Below, one piece after another: positions 1-6,937 of a stretch of 12,816 bases of DNA (the stretch's first letter is position 1; each line of letters starts with the position of its first letter). The stretch is from positions 1 to 12,816 of the forward strand of contig NZ_LGDW01000093.1 in NCBI RefSeq assembly GCF_001280005.1, written 5' to 3'. A program made the position numbers and the translations under genes. The DNA is from Streptomyces sp. NRRL WC-3618. GTDB taxonomy: Bacteria > Actinomycetota > Actinomycetes > Streptomycetales > Streptomycetaceae. The notes under the pieces were generated by a model. That model ran no database searches. It was not told where the DNA came from and saw only the letters and a list, made by a program, of their open reading frames with translations.

Positions 1-342
1 CTGCAGCGGCATGATCCAGTTGGTGAAACCGGCGAACAGCGGCGTCGCGAACATCAGCAGCATGATCGTGCCGTGCATCGTGAACGCCTGGTTGAACTGC
101 TCGTTCGACATGATCTGCAGACCCGGCCGGGCCAGCTCGGCGCGCATGAGCAACGCCATCACGCCACCGATGCAGAAGAACGCGAACGACGTCACCAGAT
201 ACAGCGTGCCGATCGTCTTGTGGTCCGTGGTCGTCAGCCACTTGATGACCACGTTGCCGGGCTGCTTGCGCCGTACCGGCAGCTCGTTCTCGTACGAGTC
301 CTCAGCTGCGGCGGCACCCTGGGGTTCGTTGGTGGTGCTCAC
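1..342 (-). CDS. ctaD: Cytochrome c oxidase subunit I, N-terminal part (cut by window edge)
   Basis: These are the first 114 codons of the catalytic subunit of the aa3-type terminal oxidase, which reduces O2 to water and pumps protons in the cytoplasmic membrane. The rest lies beyond position 1. The sequence shows a polar N-terminus, the family motif [12 protein letters not shown] at about residues 34-45, a first membrane segment at about 46-66, and [11 protein letters not shown] at about 88-98. His90 of TMHG matches a conserved heme ligand of the family. I place the start at GTG 342-340 because it overlaps the ctaC stop (bases GTGA), which suggests translational coupling. A GGGAG about 11 bases upstream, inside ctaC, could serve as ribosome binding site. 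Identity is secure from motifs plus the ctaC neighbour. Confidence 0.95.
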   Translation of the reverse strand, partial: MSTTNEPQGAAAAEDSYENELPVRRKQPGNVVIKWLTTTDHKTIGTLYLVTSFAFFCIGGVMALLMRAELARPGLQIMSNEQFNQAFTMHGTIMLLMFATPLFAGFTNWIMPLQ

Positions 343-1331
343 AGGTTCGTCGTCTCCCGGTTCTTCTCGTGGCTCGTCTGCGCGATGCCGGCGGGAATGT
401 AACCGGTCTGCCCCTTCTTCGCGAGGTCCTTGAGGTGCTGCTCGTAGCGCTCGGGAGAGACGACCTTCACGTTGAACAGCATCCGGGAGTGGTCGACGCC
501 GCAAAGCTCCGCGCACTTGCCCATGAAGGTGCCCTCCTTGTTGGGGGTCACCTGGAAGGCGTTGGTGTGGCCGGGGATGACGTCCTGCTTCATGAGGAAC
601 GGCACCACCCAGAAGGAGTGGATGACGTCACGTGAGGTGAGGACGAAGCGGACCGTCTTGCCCTTGGGGAGCCAGAGGGTCGGACCGGGGTTGCCGGTCT
701 GCGGGTTCCTCGTACCGGGCGTGCCGACGTCGTAGACACCGCCGGCGTTCGCCGGGAAGTCCTTCTTGAACCGGTCCGGAATGGCCGCCAGGTTCGGGTC
801 GGTGTTCGCGTTTCCGGTGGAACCCGGGACGTTCTCGATGTAGTTGAAGCCCCAGCTCCACTGGAAGCCCACGACGTTGACCGTCAGGTCGGGCTTCTTG
901 GAAACGTCGAGGAGCTTCGACTCGTCACGTGCCGTGAAGTAGAAGAGCACCGAGACGATGATCAGCGGAACCACGGTGTACAGCGCCTCGATGGGCATGT
1001 TGTACCGGGTCTGCGGAGGTACTTCGACCTTGGTGCGGCTGCGCCTGTGGAACATGGCGCTCCACAGGATCAGGCCCCAGACCAGCACGCCGGTGGCGAG
1101 CGCGGCTGCCCAGGATCCCTGCCACAGGGAGAGGATCCGCGGAGCCTCTACCGTGGTCGGGGTGGGCATACCAAGGCGGGGGAAGTCCTTGTATGTGCAA
1201 CCGGTCGCGGTCGCCAGGACCAGGCCCGCAGTCAATGCCTGCAGCAGCTTCCGCCGCAACGGGCGCCGCGGCGTGGGGGTACCGCCCGCGCCCCCCAGGG
1301 CGTGGGGGAGGTCGGAGCCGTTGGGACTCAC
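339..1331 (-). CDS. ctaC: Cytochrome c oxidase subunit II (CuA subunit)
   Basis: 330-residue membrane-anchored subunit that takes electrons from cytochrome c (or the bcc complex) into the oxidase through the binuclear CuA site. Visible in order: an N-terminal signal/anchor with an RRK basic patch (26-28), a hydrophobic run (about 30-44) and a lipobox-like ATGC ending at Cys45; membrane segments at about 71-92 and 114-133; then the extracytoplasmic cupredoxin domain with QWSWGFNY (157-164). All CuA ligands are present: His238, then Cys273, Glu275, Cys277, His281 and Met284. The start is GTG, preceded by GGAAGG about 7 bases upstream. Residues 8-21 ([14 protein letters not shown]) are encoded by a GC-rich hairpin-forming repeat and look like an in-frame insertion before the signal sequence. 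The stop overlaps the ctaD start. Confidence 0.96.
   Translation of the reverse strand: MSPNGSDLPHALGGAGGTPTPRRPLRRKLLQALTAGLVLATATGCTYKDFPRLGMPTPTTVEAPRILSLWQGSWAAALATGVLVWGLILWSAMFHRRSRTKVEVPPQTRYNMPIEALYTVVPLIIVSVLFYFTARDESKLLDVSKKPDLTVNVVGFQWSWGFNYIENVPGSTGNANTDPNLAAIPDRFKKDFPANAGGVYDVGTPGTRNPQTGNPGPTLWLPKGKTVRFVLTSRDVIHSFWVVPFLMKQDVIPGHTNAFQVTPNKEGTFMGKCAELCGVDHSRMLFNVKVVSPERYEQHLKDLAKKGQTGYIPAGIAQTSHEKNRETTNL
1268..1318. repeat. GC-rich repeat inside the ctaC N-terminal coding region
   Basis: The 9-mer gcgtggggg occurs twice (1271-1279 and 1300-1308). Ccccca (1292-1297) and tggggg (1303-1308) form a hairpin with a 5-base loop. The block resembles short palindromic repeats that I recall as scattered in Streptomyces intergenic DNA, but here it lies in frame in ctaC and encodes an Ala/Gly/Pro-rich stretch. 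Its identity as a dispersed repeat is from memory and was not searched. Confidence 0.45.
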
Positions 1332-1694
1332 GTAGCGCCTTCCCGAGAGTCTCGCCCGCGCGGGTTGGCTGCGGCCTGACTTCTCGGTGGTCGGTCGCCG
1401 CCCTGCGTCGGGCAGGGGTTTGGATGTTTATGCGGACCAAACCCTACTGGACGCAATTTGGGGTCGCGCGGGGAGGGTCCCCAACGCGCCGGGGGTCACC
1501 CCCAAGGGGTGGGAAGGGTCGGGTTGGGGGTGTTCTGACGGGGGGTCGGGCGCCTGGTGGAGTGGGGGTTTCTGTTGTTCGGCGGGGGCGGGTGCTTTGT
1601 GGCTTGTCGCGCCCCGCGGCGGAGCCGCTGATGTCACAGCCCCGCGCCCCTGGGTGGGACTCCGTCCCCTTCGTCGAGGACTTAGCGTTGGGGT
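1332..1694. other. Non-coding, repeat-rich spacer between ctaC and the desulfurase gene
   Basis: This 363-base divergent spacer holds no ORF with a believable start and codon pattern. It contains the likely ctaC promoter with an overlapping inverted repeat (1416-1456). A G-run/C-run region at about 1471-1545 includes the short palindrome gggggt-c-accccc (1491-1503). At about 1600-1655 there is a block with the hairpin gcggc-gga-gccgc (1616-1628) next to cagccccgcgcccc. That last block resembles a repeat I recall as very common in Streptomyces intergenic regions. The promoter of the downstream plus-strand gene is not obvious. Confidence 0.6.
1427..1456 (-). promoter_or_regulatory. Predicted promoter of ctaC-ctaD with overlapping inverted repeat
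   Basis: Read on the minus strand, TTGCGT (1456-1451) and CATAAA (1432-1427) are separated by 18 bases, a fair match to a housekeeping -35/-10 pair. The -10 lies in the loop of an inverted repeat, GGGTTTGG (1416-1423) and CCAAACCC (1437-1444), which would place a dimeric regulator over the promoter. Transcription would start roughly 80-90 bases before the ctaC GTG. This is a sequence match only. Confidence 0.4.
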
Positions 1695-3080
1695 GTGTCC
1701 TACTTTGATGCCGCTTCCTCAGCGCCCCTTCATCCCGTTGCCCGGCAGGCGTTGCTGGCCTCCCTCGATGAAGGGTGGGCAGATCCCGCGCGTCTGTACC
1801 GGGAGGGGCGGCGGGCGCGGATGTTGCTGGATGCCGCTCGGGAGGCTGCCGCCGAGGCGGTCGGGTGTCGGTCCGATGAGCTGACGTTCATGTCGTCGGG
1901 TACGCGGGCCGTACACACCGGTGTGGCGGGCGCTCTCGCGGGCCGCCGTCGCGTTGGGCGTCACCTGATCGTGTCGGCGGTCGAACACTCGTCGGTGCTT
2001 CACGCCGCGGAGGCGTGGGAGGCGTCGGGCGGTGAGGTGACGACCGTCGCCGTGGATCGCGCCGGCGCCGTGGCCGTCGAGGCGTACGAGGCCGCCGTAC
2101 GGCCCGACACGGCGTTGGCCTGCCTTCAGTCGGCCAACCACGAGGTGGGGACCGAGCAGCCGGTGGCGGAGGTGGCCGAGGTGTGCCGGGCGGCCGGGGT
2201 GCCGTTGCTGGTGGACGCGGCGCAGTCGCTCGGGTGGGCGGCGGTCGAGGGGCCCTGGTCGCTGCTGGCCGCGAGTGCCCACAAGTGGGGCGGGCCTTCC
2301 GGGGTCGGGCTGCTCGCCGTCCGCAAAGGGGTGCGGTTCGCGGTGCAAGGGCCCGTGGACGAGCGGGAGTCGGGGCGGGCGGCCGGGTTCGAGAACCTGC
2401 CGGCGATCGTCGCGGCTGCGGCCTCGCTCCGCGCGGTGCGGGCCGAGGCGGCCCAGGAGGCGGTACGGCTGCGGGAGCTGACGGAGCGGATCCGGGCGCG
2501 GGTGCCCCAGTTGATCCCGGACGTGGAGGTGGTCGGCGATCCGGTGCGGCGGCTGCCCGGTGTCGTCACCTTCTCCTGTCTCTACGTCGACGGGGAGACA
2601 CTGCTGCACGAGCTGGACCGTGCCGGTTTCTCCGTTTCCTCCGGCTCGTCCTGTACGAGCAGCACGTTGACGCCGAGCCATGTGCTGAGGGCGATGGGAG
2701 TGCTGAGCGAGGGCAACGTGAGGGTGTCGCTGCCGGTCGGGACCCCGGCCGAGGAGGTCGACCGCTTCCTGTCCGTCCTGCCGGGCACGGTCGCGGTCGT
2801 ACGGGAGAAGCTGGGCGCACCGGTCGCGGTGCCGGCCGCTGTCGTCGGCGACGGGGACTCGCTCGTCGTCGACGCCCTCGGCAGGCGCTGCCCGATCCCG
2901 GTGATCGAGCTGGCGAAGCGGATCGGCGACGTCCCGGTGGGCGCCACGGTGCGGGTCCTGTCGGACGACGAGGCGGCGCGTCTGGACATTCCGGCGTGGT
3001 GCGAGATGCGGGGGCAGGAGTACGTCGGTGAGGAGCCGGCGGACCGGGGCTCGGCCTATTTGGTCCGCCGGCTCTCCTGA
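1695..3080 (+). CDS. Cysteine desulfurase (NifS/IscS-like) fused to a C-terminal TusA sulfur-carrier domain
   Basis: 461 residues. Residues 1-~370 form a fold-type I PLP enzyme that removes sulfur from L-cysteine. Visible are EHSSVLH (97-103), an NHEVG stretch (148-152), DAAQ (174-177), the PLP lysine in SAHKWGGP (Lys197), and the persulfide-forming cysteine in SSGSSCTS (Cys320), so the active site looks intact. Residues ~388-461 are a TusA-like domain with its carrier cysteine in GRRCPIPVIEL (Cys399). The fusion implies transfer from Cys320 to Cys399 within one chain. The final acceptor (Fe-S assembly, tRNA thiolation, molybdopterin or thio-metabolites) cannot be read from the sequence. The start is GTG; GAGGA lies about 14 bases upstream, which is long, so the start is somewhat uncertain. 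The gene stands alone and converges on the kinase gene with a one-base gap. Confidence 0.92.
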   Translation: MSYFDAASSAPLHPVARQALLASLDEGWADPARLYREGRRARMLLDAAREAAAEAVGCRSDELTFMSSGTRAVHTGVAGALAGRRRVGRHLIVSAVEHSSVLHAAEAWEASGGEVTTVAVDRAGAVAVEAYEAAVRPDTALACLQSANHEVGTEQPVAEVAEVCRAAGVPLLVDAAQSLGWAAVEGPWSLLAASAHKWGGPSGVGLLAVRKGVRFAVQGPVDERESGRAAGFENLPAIVAAAASLRAVRAEAAQEAVRLRELTERIRARVPQLIPDVEVVGDPVRRLPGVVTFSCLYVDGETLLHELDRAGFSVSSGSSCTSSTLTPSHVLRAMGVLSEGNVRVSLPVGTPAEEVDRFLSVLPGTVAVVREKLGAPVAVPAAVVGDGDSLVVDALGRRCPIPVIELAKRIGDVPVGATVRVLSDDEAARLDIPAWCEMRGQEYVGEEPADRGSAYLVRRLS

Positions 3081-3081
3081 C

Positions 3082-4056
3082 TCAGCTCAGGTGCTGCTCG
3101 ACCTCGGTCGCGGCGTCATCGCCGTACGCCTTGCGGAAACGGTTCATGAAGTTGGCGCGCCGGAGGGTGTACTCCTGCGTGCCGACCGTCTCGATGACGA
3201 GGGTCGCCAGCATGCAGCCGACCTGCGCGGCCCGCTCCAGGGAGACTCCCCAGGCCAGGCCGGACAGGAAGCCCGCGCGGAAGGCGTCGCCGACGCCCGT
3301 GGGCTCGACCTTGGCCTCCTCTTCCGGGCAGCCGACCTCGATGGGGTCCTCGCCCGCACGCTCGATGCGTACGCCCCGGGAGCCGAGGGTGGTCACCCGG
3401 GTGCCGACCTTGGCGAGGATCTCGGCGTCGGACCAGCCGGTCTTCGACTCGATGAGGCCCTTCTCGTACTCGTTCGAGAAGAGGTACGCGGCGCCTTCCA
3501 GCAGGACCTTGATGTCGTCGCCGCCCATGCGGGCGATCTGCTGGGAGAAGTCCGCGGCGAACGGAATGGACCGGGTGCGGCACTCCTCGGTGTGGCGGAG
3601 CATCGCCTCCGGGTCGTCCGCGCCGATCGAGACCAGGTCGAGCCCGCCGACGCGGTCGGCGACGGTCTTCAGCTCGATCAGCCGGGCCTCGCTCATGGCG
3701 CCGGTGTAGAAGGAGCCGATCTGGTTGTGGTCGGCGTCGTTGGTGCACACGAAACGCGCGGTGTGCAGCGTCTCGGAGATACGCACCGATTCGGTGTCCA
3801 CACCATGGCGGTCCAGCCAGGCGCGGTACTCGTCGAAGTCGGCGCCGGCGGCCCCGACCAGGATCGGCTTGGTGCCGAGCTGGCCCATGCCGAAGGCGAT
3901 GTTCGCGCCCACGCCGCCCCGGCGTACGTCGAGGTTGTCGACCAGGAAGGAGAGCGAGACCGTGTGCAGCTGGTCCGCTACGAGCTGGTCGGCGAAACGG
4001 CCGGGGAAGGTCATGAGGTGGTCTGTGGCGATGGAGCCGGTGACTGCGATACGCAC
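3082..4056 (-). CDS. adoK: PfkB-family kinase, probably adenosine kinase
   Basis: 324 residues from a GTG start at 4056. The reading frame extends to a TTG at 4077, but the N-terminus (V/M)RIAVTGSIATDHLM matches this family as I recall it. A GGAGAG lies about 12 bases upstream. Ribokinase-fold features are GGVGAN near the N-terminus (about 47-52), the NE pair in FSNEYEKG (195-196) and PTGVGDAFRAGF with the catalytic base Asp257. The whole protein resembles from memory the mycobacterial adenosine kinase Rv2202c (shared stretches such as TGSIATDHLM, GAMSEAR, HTEECR, PTGVGDAFRAGF). That enzyme phosphorylates adenosine to AMP in purine salvage. Streptomyces orthologues are usually labelled only carbohydrate kinase. 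The substrate is therefore inferred; another sugar or nucleoside is possible. Confidence 0.85.
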   Translation of the reverse strand: MRIAVTGSIATDHLMTFPGRFADQLVADQLHTVSLSFLVDNLDVRRGGVGANIAFGMGQLGTKPILVGAAGADFDEYRAWLDRHGVDTESVRISETLHTARFVCTNDADHNQIGSFYTGAMSEARLIELKTVADRVGGLDLVSIGADDPEAMLRHTEECRTRSIPFAADFSQQIARMGGDDIKVLLEGAAYLFSNEYEKGLIESKTGWSDAEILAKVGTRVTTLGSRGVRIERAGEDPIEVGCPEEEAKVEPTGVGDAFRAGFLSGLAWGVSLERAAQVGCMLATLVIETVGTQEYTLRRANFMNRFRKAYGDDAATEVEQHLS

Positions 4057-4155
4057 GGCGAGGACACTCTCCTGCAAGGGGAGACGGATTGACAGTTCAC
4101 GCTACCCGGTCCGCCCGTGCCCGCTGTAGCGCCAAAACTACCCGATAGTAGATCT

Positions 4156-4184
4156 TTCTCGGCCGGGTATCCGGTGCATACGGT
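4156..4184 (+). promoter_or_regulatory. Possible promoter for a leaderless small-protein mRNA
   Basis: TTCTCG (4156-4161) and TACGGT (4179-4184) are 17 bases apart, with the ATG of the small gene at 4191, where transcription would be expected to start. No Shine-Dalgarno sequence precedes that ATG, so a leaderless transcript would fit. The hexamers are weak matches. Confidence 0.25.
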
Positions 4185-4190
4185 TCCGTT

Positions 4191-4436
4191 ATGACGAACT
4201 TCAAGGTCCATCAGGCTCTTCAGGTCCAGCAGGTGTACTCGGGACCGGGCGCCGCCCCGCACGACCTCGAAGGCGATCTGGCCGCCCTGCGCGGCGACTG
4301 CGCCCGGATGGCACCGCACTGGGCGGCCCCGGACCGGATCATCGCCCTGCCCGTCTCCCCGTCCCTGATCCACGGGGTGACCGTCCCGCTCGCCTCGGCC
4401 CGGCTGGTGGACGCGATGCCCTACTACGGCGGCTGA
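4191..4436 (+). CDS. Small protein of unknown function (81 residues)
   Basis: I do not recognise this protein. It starts MTNFKVHQALQVQQVYSGPG, has no signal peptide or membrane segment, and is a mixed polar/hydrophobic soluble-looking chain. An acidic/basic helix-like middle (DLEGDLAALRGDCARM) is followed by a Pro-rich, hydrophobic C-terminal half ending MPYYGG. It contains a single Cys (residue 37). Codon usage in this frame is strongly GC-ending, as in neighbouring genes, which supports real coding. No ribosome binding site is visible before the ATG, so translation may be leaderless. It lies between the divergent kinase gene and the downstream membrane-protein gene, about 190 bases before the latter, and could be cotranscribed with it. 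Confidence 0.6.
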   Translation: MTNFKVHQALQVQQVYSGPGAAPHDLEGDLAALRGDCARMAPHWAAPDRIIALPVSPSLIHGVTVPLASARLVDAMPYYGG

Positions 4437-4629
4437 CGGGCGGCGACTCGGCGCCGGCCCCTTCGACCAGCACACGACCAGCGCTCGACGGGAACCGTGC
4501 GCTCCCCCGCTGCGTCCCATCGCTGTCCCCCGTAAAGAGGATGCGCTGTACGACCTGCCGGTGCCTGTCGGTGACAGGGCCGGGCCGGTCGGGGCAGCCG
4601 GGACAGCTGGGAGCCGAAGGAGCGATGCG

Positions 4630-6204
4630 GTGAACACCGAGCGACCCGATCACGACGACGACACCGACACCGGCGCCGACGAGAAGGCCACCGCCAAGGC
4701 CGACGCGGACGGCACCGCCGAGTCCGCACCGGAAGAGAACGGCGGGGAGCGCCCGCCGAGGCGCCGGTCCCCGGTGCTCGTCGCCTCGGTCGCCGCCGCG
4801 GTCCTGCTCGTCGGGGGCGGCGGGGCGTACCTCGCCACCAGCCTCACCGGCGGCTCGGGCGACGACGACCGTACGGACACGTCCACGCCGGGCGGCGACG
4901 GCACCACTCCCCCGCCGCTGGCCCTGGACGGCTACCCCGAGGGCGGTACGGGGGACACGAGCGGTTCGAACGGCATCGCGCCCGGCGAGCCCGACCCGAA
5001 CGGGGTGACCTACCGGGCGGACGGCACGCTGCCCGCCGGGCCCGGCTCGGCGCCGGTGTACACGATGGCGAAGGGCGAGACCACGGCCGCCGAGGTGACC
5101 CGGCTGGCCAAGGCGCTCGGCGTCGTGGGGAAGCCGGTGGCGCAGGCCGACGACTGGCTGGTGGGCGCCCCGAAGGACGGGACGGGACCGATCCTGCGGG
5201 TGGCCAGGCAGGCGCCGGGGACCTGGTCCTTCAGCCGGTACCTGGCCGGCGGCTCCGACAACTGCAAGAGCACGACCAGGTGCGCGCAGGGCTCACGGGC
5301 CGCCGGGCAGACCGTCGATCCGGTGAGCGAGGCGGTGGCGAAGAAGGCCGCTGCGCCGATCCTGAAGGCGGTCGGCCAGGACGACGCGAAGCTGGACGCG
5401 AGCAAGGTCATGGACACGCAGCGGGTGGTGAACGCCGATCCGGTGGTCGGCGGGCTGCCCACGTACGGCTGGACGACCGGCCTCCAGGTCAGCGCGCAGG
5501 GCGAAGTGGTGGCCGGCAGCGGCCAGTTGGCGACGCCGGTGAAGGGCGACACGTACCCGGTGCTCGGCGCCAAGGCCACGCTGGCCCTGCTCAACGAGCC
5601 GGGGACGGTGGCGACGCCCGAGCACCGGATGGGTATCGGGGGCTGCGCGAGCCCCGTACCGCTGAAGGACCGCCTGGAGGCGCCGTGCGGTACGACGACA
5701 CGGCAGCGGGAGACGCTCACCGTCGCCAAGGCGGTGTTCGGGCTGGCCTCGCACTCCGTGTCCGGGCGGCCGGCGCTGGTGCCGTCGTGGCTGTTCGAGA
5801 TACGGGCGCGGGGTGCCGCCACGGACTTCACGGTGACATATCCGGCGGTCGACCCCCGGTATCTGGCCGGGGCCGGGAGGAGTGCGGAGCCGTCACCGAG
5901 CTCCGGGACGATCACCCGTGACATGAAGATCGAGGGCTACACGGTCTCCGGCGACGGCAGGGAGCTGACCGTCGGCTTCTGGGGCGGGGTGTGCAGCGAG
6001 TACTCGGCGTCGGCGAAGGAGGACGGGGCCAAAGGTGAGCGGGTGACGGTGACCGCGACCTCGACGACCAAGAAGGACACGGTCTGCATCGCGCTCGCCA
6101 AGGCGACGTACGAGACGGTGCGACTGGACGCGCCGCTGGGCGACCGGAAGGTCGTGGGGGCGGACGGGAAGGCGATCCCCGAGGGCGACTTCGCCAAGAG
6201 GTAG
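4630..6204 (+). CDS. Membrane-anchored secreted protein of unknown function, six cysteines
   Basis: 524 residues from GTG 4630, chosen because AAGGAG stands 7 bases upstream; the frame is open from 4561 but without such a site. Residues 1-46 are a highly acidic cytoplasmic tail ending in a basic PRRRS patch, then comes one membrane segment (about 48-71). The rest would be outside the cell: a Gly/Asp/Thr/Pro-rich linker (about 72-140) and a folded region to the end. Outside the membrane there are exactly six cysteines in three sequence-adjacent pairs (212/218, 339/353, 455/486), suggesting three disulfides. No enzyme motif is visible. I recall a similar product in S. coelicolor annotated only as a large membrane protein. 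The gene ends just before a shared terminator. Confidence 0.85.
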   Translation: MNTERPDHDDDTDTGADEKATAKADADGTAESAPEENGGERPPRRRSPVLVASVAAAVLLVGGGGAYLATSLTGGSGDDDRTDTSTPGGDGTTPPPLALDGYPEGGTGDTSGSNGIAPGEPDPNGVTYRADGTLPAGPGSAPVYTMAKGETTAAEVTRLAKALGVVGKPVAQADDWLVGAPKDGTGPILRVARQAPGTWSFSRYLAGGSDNCKSTTRCAQGSRAAGQTVDPVSEAVAKKAAAPILKAVGQDDAKLDASKVMDTQRVVNADPVVGGLPTYGWTTGLQVSAQGEVVAGSGQLATPVKGDTYPVLGAKATLALLNEPGTVATPEHRMGIGGCASPVPLKDRLEAPCGTTTRQRETLTVAKAVFGLASHSVSGRPALVPSWLFEIRARGAATDFTVTYPAVDPRYLAGAGRSAEPSPSSGTITRDMKIEGYTVSGDGRELTVGFWGGVCSEYSASAKEDGAKGERVTVTATSTTKKDTVCIALAKATYETVRLDAPLGDRKVVGADGKAIPEGDFAKR

Positions 6205-6231
6205 CCGCCCGGCGGACCCTGGTACATACGT

Positions 6232-6271
6232 GTGAAGGCGGCGCCCCCGTCACAGGGGGCGCCGCCTTCAC
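6232..6271. terminator. Bidirectional hairpin terminator between the membrane-protein gene and erpA
   Basis: A perfect 17-bp stem (6232-6248 with 6255-6271) with a 6-base loop (gtcaca) lies 27 bases after the plus-strand stop codon and 29 bases beyond the erpA stop. The stem is GC-rich at the loop end. No long T-run follows, which is usual for actinomycete terminators. The position between two convergent genes supports use by both. Confidence 0.85.
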
Positions 6272-6300
6272 GTATGGGCCTGTGGCCTACTGCCTATGGC

Positions 6301-6657
6301 TTAGCTGAAGGAGTCGCCGCAGGCGCAGGAGCCCGTCGCGTTCGGGTTGTCGATCGTGAAGCCCTGCTTCTCGATCGTGTCGACGAAGTCGATGGAGGCG
6401 CCGCCCAGGTAGGGGGCGCTCATGCGGTCGGTGACGACCTTCACGCCGTCGAAGTCCTTGACGACGTCACCGTCGAGGGAACGCTCGTCGAAGAACAGCT
6501 GGTAGCGCAGACCCGAGCAACCGCCGGGCTGAACCGCGACGCGCAGGGCGAGGTCCTCGCGGCCTTCCTGGTCGAGCAGTGCCTTGACCTTCGCCGCGGC
6601 GGCGTCGGACACGATGATGCCGTCGGTGACGGTGCTGGTCTCGTCCGATACGGACAT
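6301..6657 (-). CDS. erpA: A-type iron-sulfur carrier (ErpA/HesB family)
   Basis: 118 residues, normal length for the family. The protein receives Fe-S clusters from the assembly scaffold and delivers them to target enzymes in the cytoplasm. All three conserved cysteines are present: Cys47 in QPGGCSGLRY, and Cys111 and Cys113 in GSCACGDSF near the C-terminus. The ATG at 6657 is preceded by GGGAGAG with about 6 bases spacing. The gene diverges from nadA, whose product needs a [4Fe-4S] cluster, and shares the window with a cysteine desulfurase; a functional link is plausible but inferred. The choice between ErpA and other A-type carriers (IscA, SufA) follows usual actinobacterial naming and is not proved by sequence. 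Confidence 0.92.
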   Translation of the reverse strand: MSVSDETSTVTDGIIVSDAAAAKVKALLDQEGREDLALRVAVQPGGCSGLRYQLFFDERSLDGDVVKDFDGVKVVTDRMSAPYLGGASIDFVDTIEKQGFTIDNPNATGSCACGDSFS

Positions 6658-6852
6658 CTACATCTCTCCCGGGTTGTACGGAGACTGCTTGCCGACGATT
6701 GCAACCGGCGGGGCCGCGGATTCATTCCGGGCCGAGAGTCTGTTCTTTCCGTCCTTCACTCCATGCTCGCACACGCGCGGAAGCGCGAACAGCGATCCAT
6801 GGACGGGCCCAACCGTGGCGCCGGGATTCATGTCACATCGACGCTATGAACC

Positions 6853-6881
6853 TCGTCAAAGTGACGTGAAGGGGTTACGAT
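6853..6881 (+). promoter_or_regulatory. Predicted nadA promoter with overlapping short inverted repeats
   Basis: TCGTCA (6853-6858) and TACGAT (6876-6881) with 17 bases between them give a reasonable -35/-10 pair, placing the start near 6888, about 50 bases before the nadA GTG. Two dyads overlap it: TGACGT (6862-6867) with ACGTCA (6887-6892), and GTTA (6874-6877) with TAAC (6885-6888). They may bind a regulator of NAD synthesis. I match neither to a known operator. Confidence 0.4.
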
Positions 6882-6937
6882 AGATAACGTCAATTCGACG
6901 AAAAGGCGTGACCGGAAGAACAGAAAGGGTGCGTGTC

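Noticed and set aside
1387..1884. Open frames over the ctaC-desulfurase spacer on both strands
   Set aside because: They run through GC-rich repeats and into the desulfurase gene out of frame, and are rich in Gly/Trp/Arg without domains.
3028..4092. A 354-codon plus-strand frame opposite the kinase
   Set aside because: The kinase has catalytic motifs on the other strand; this frame has none and overlaps the end of the desulfurase gene.
4011..4637. A 208-codon minus-strand frame across the small gene and spacer
   Set aside because: It overlaps the kinase start, has no ribosome site and no recognisable protein features; the plus-strand small gene is the better candidate.
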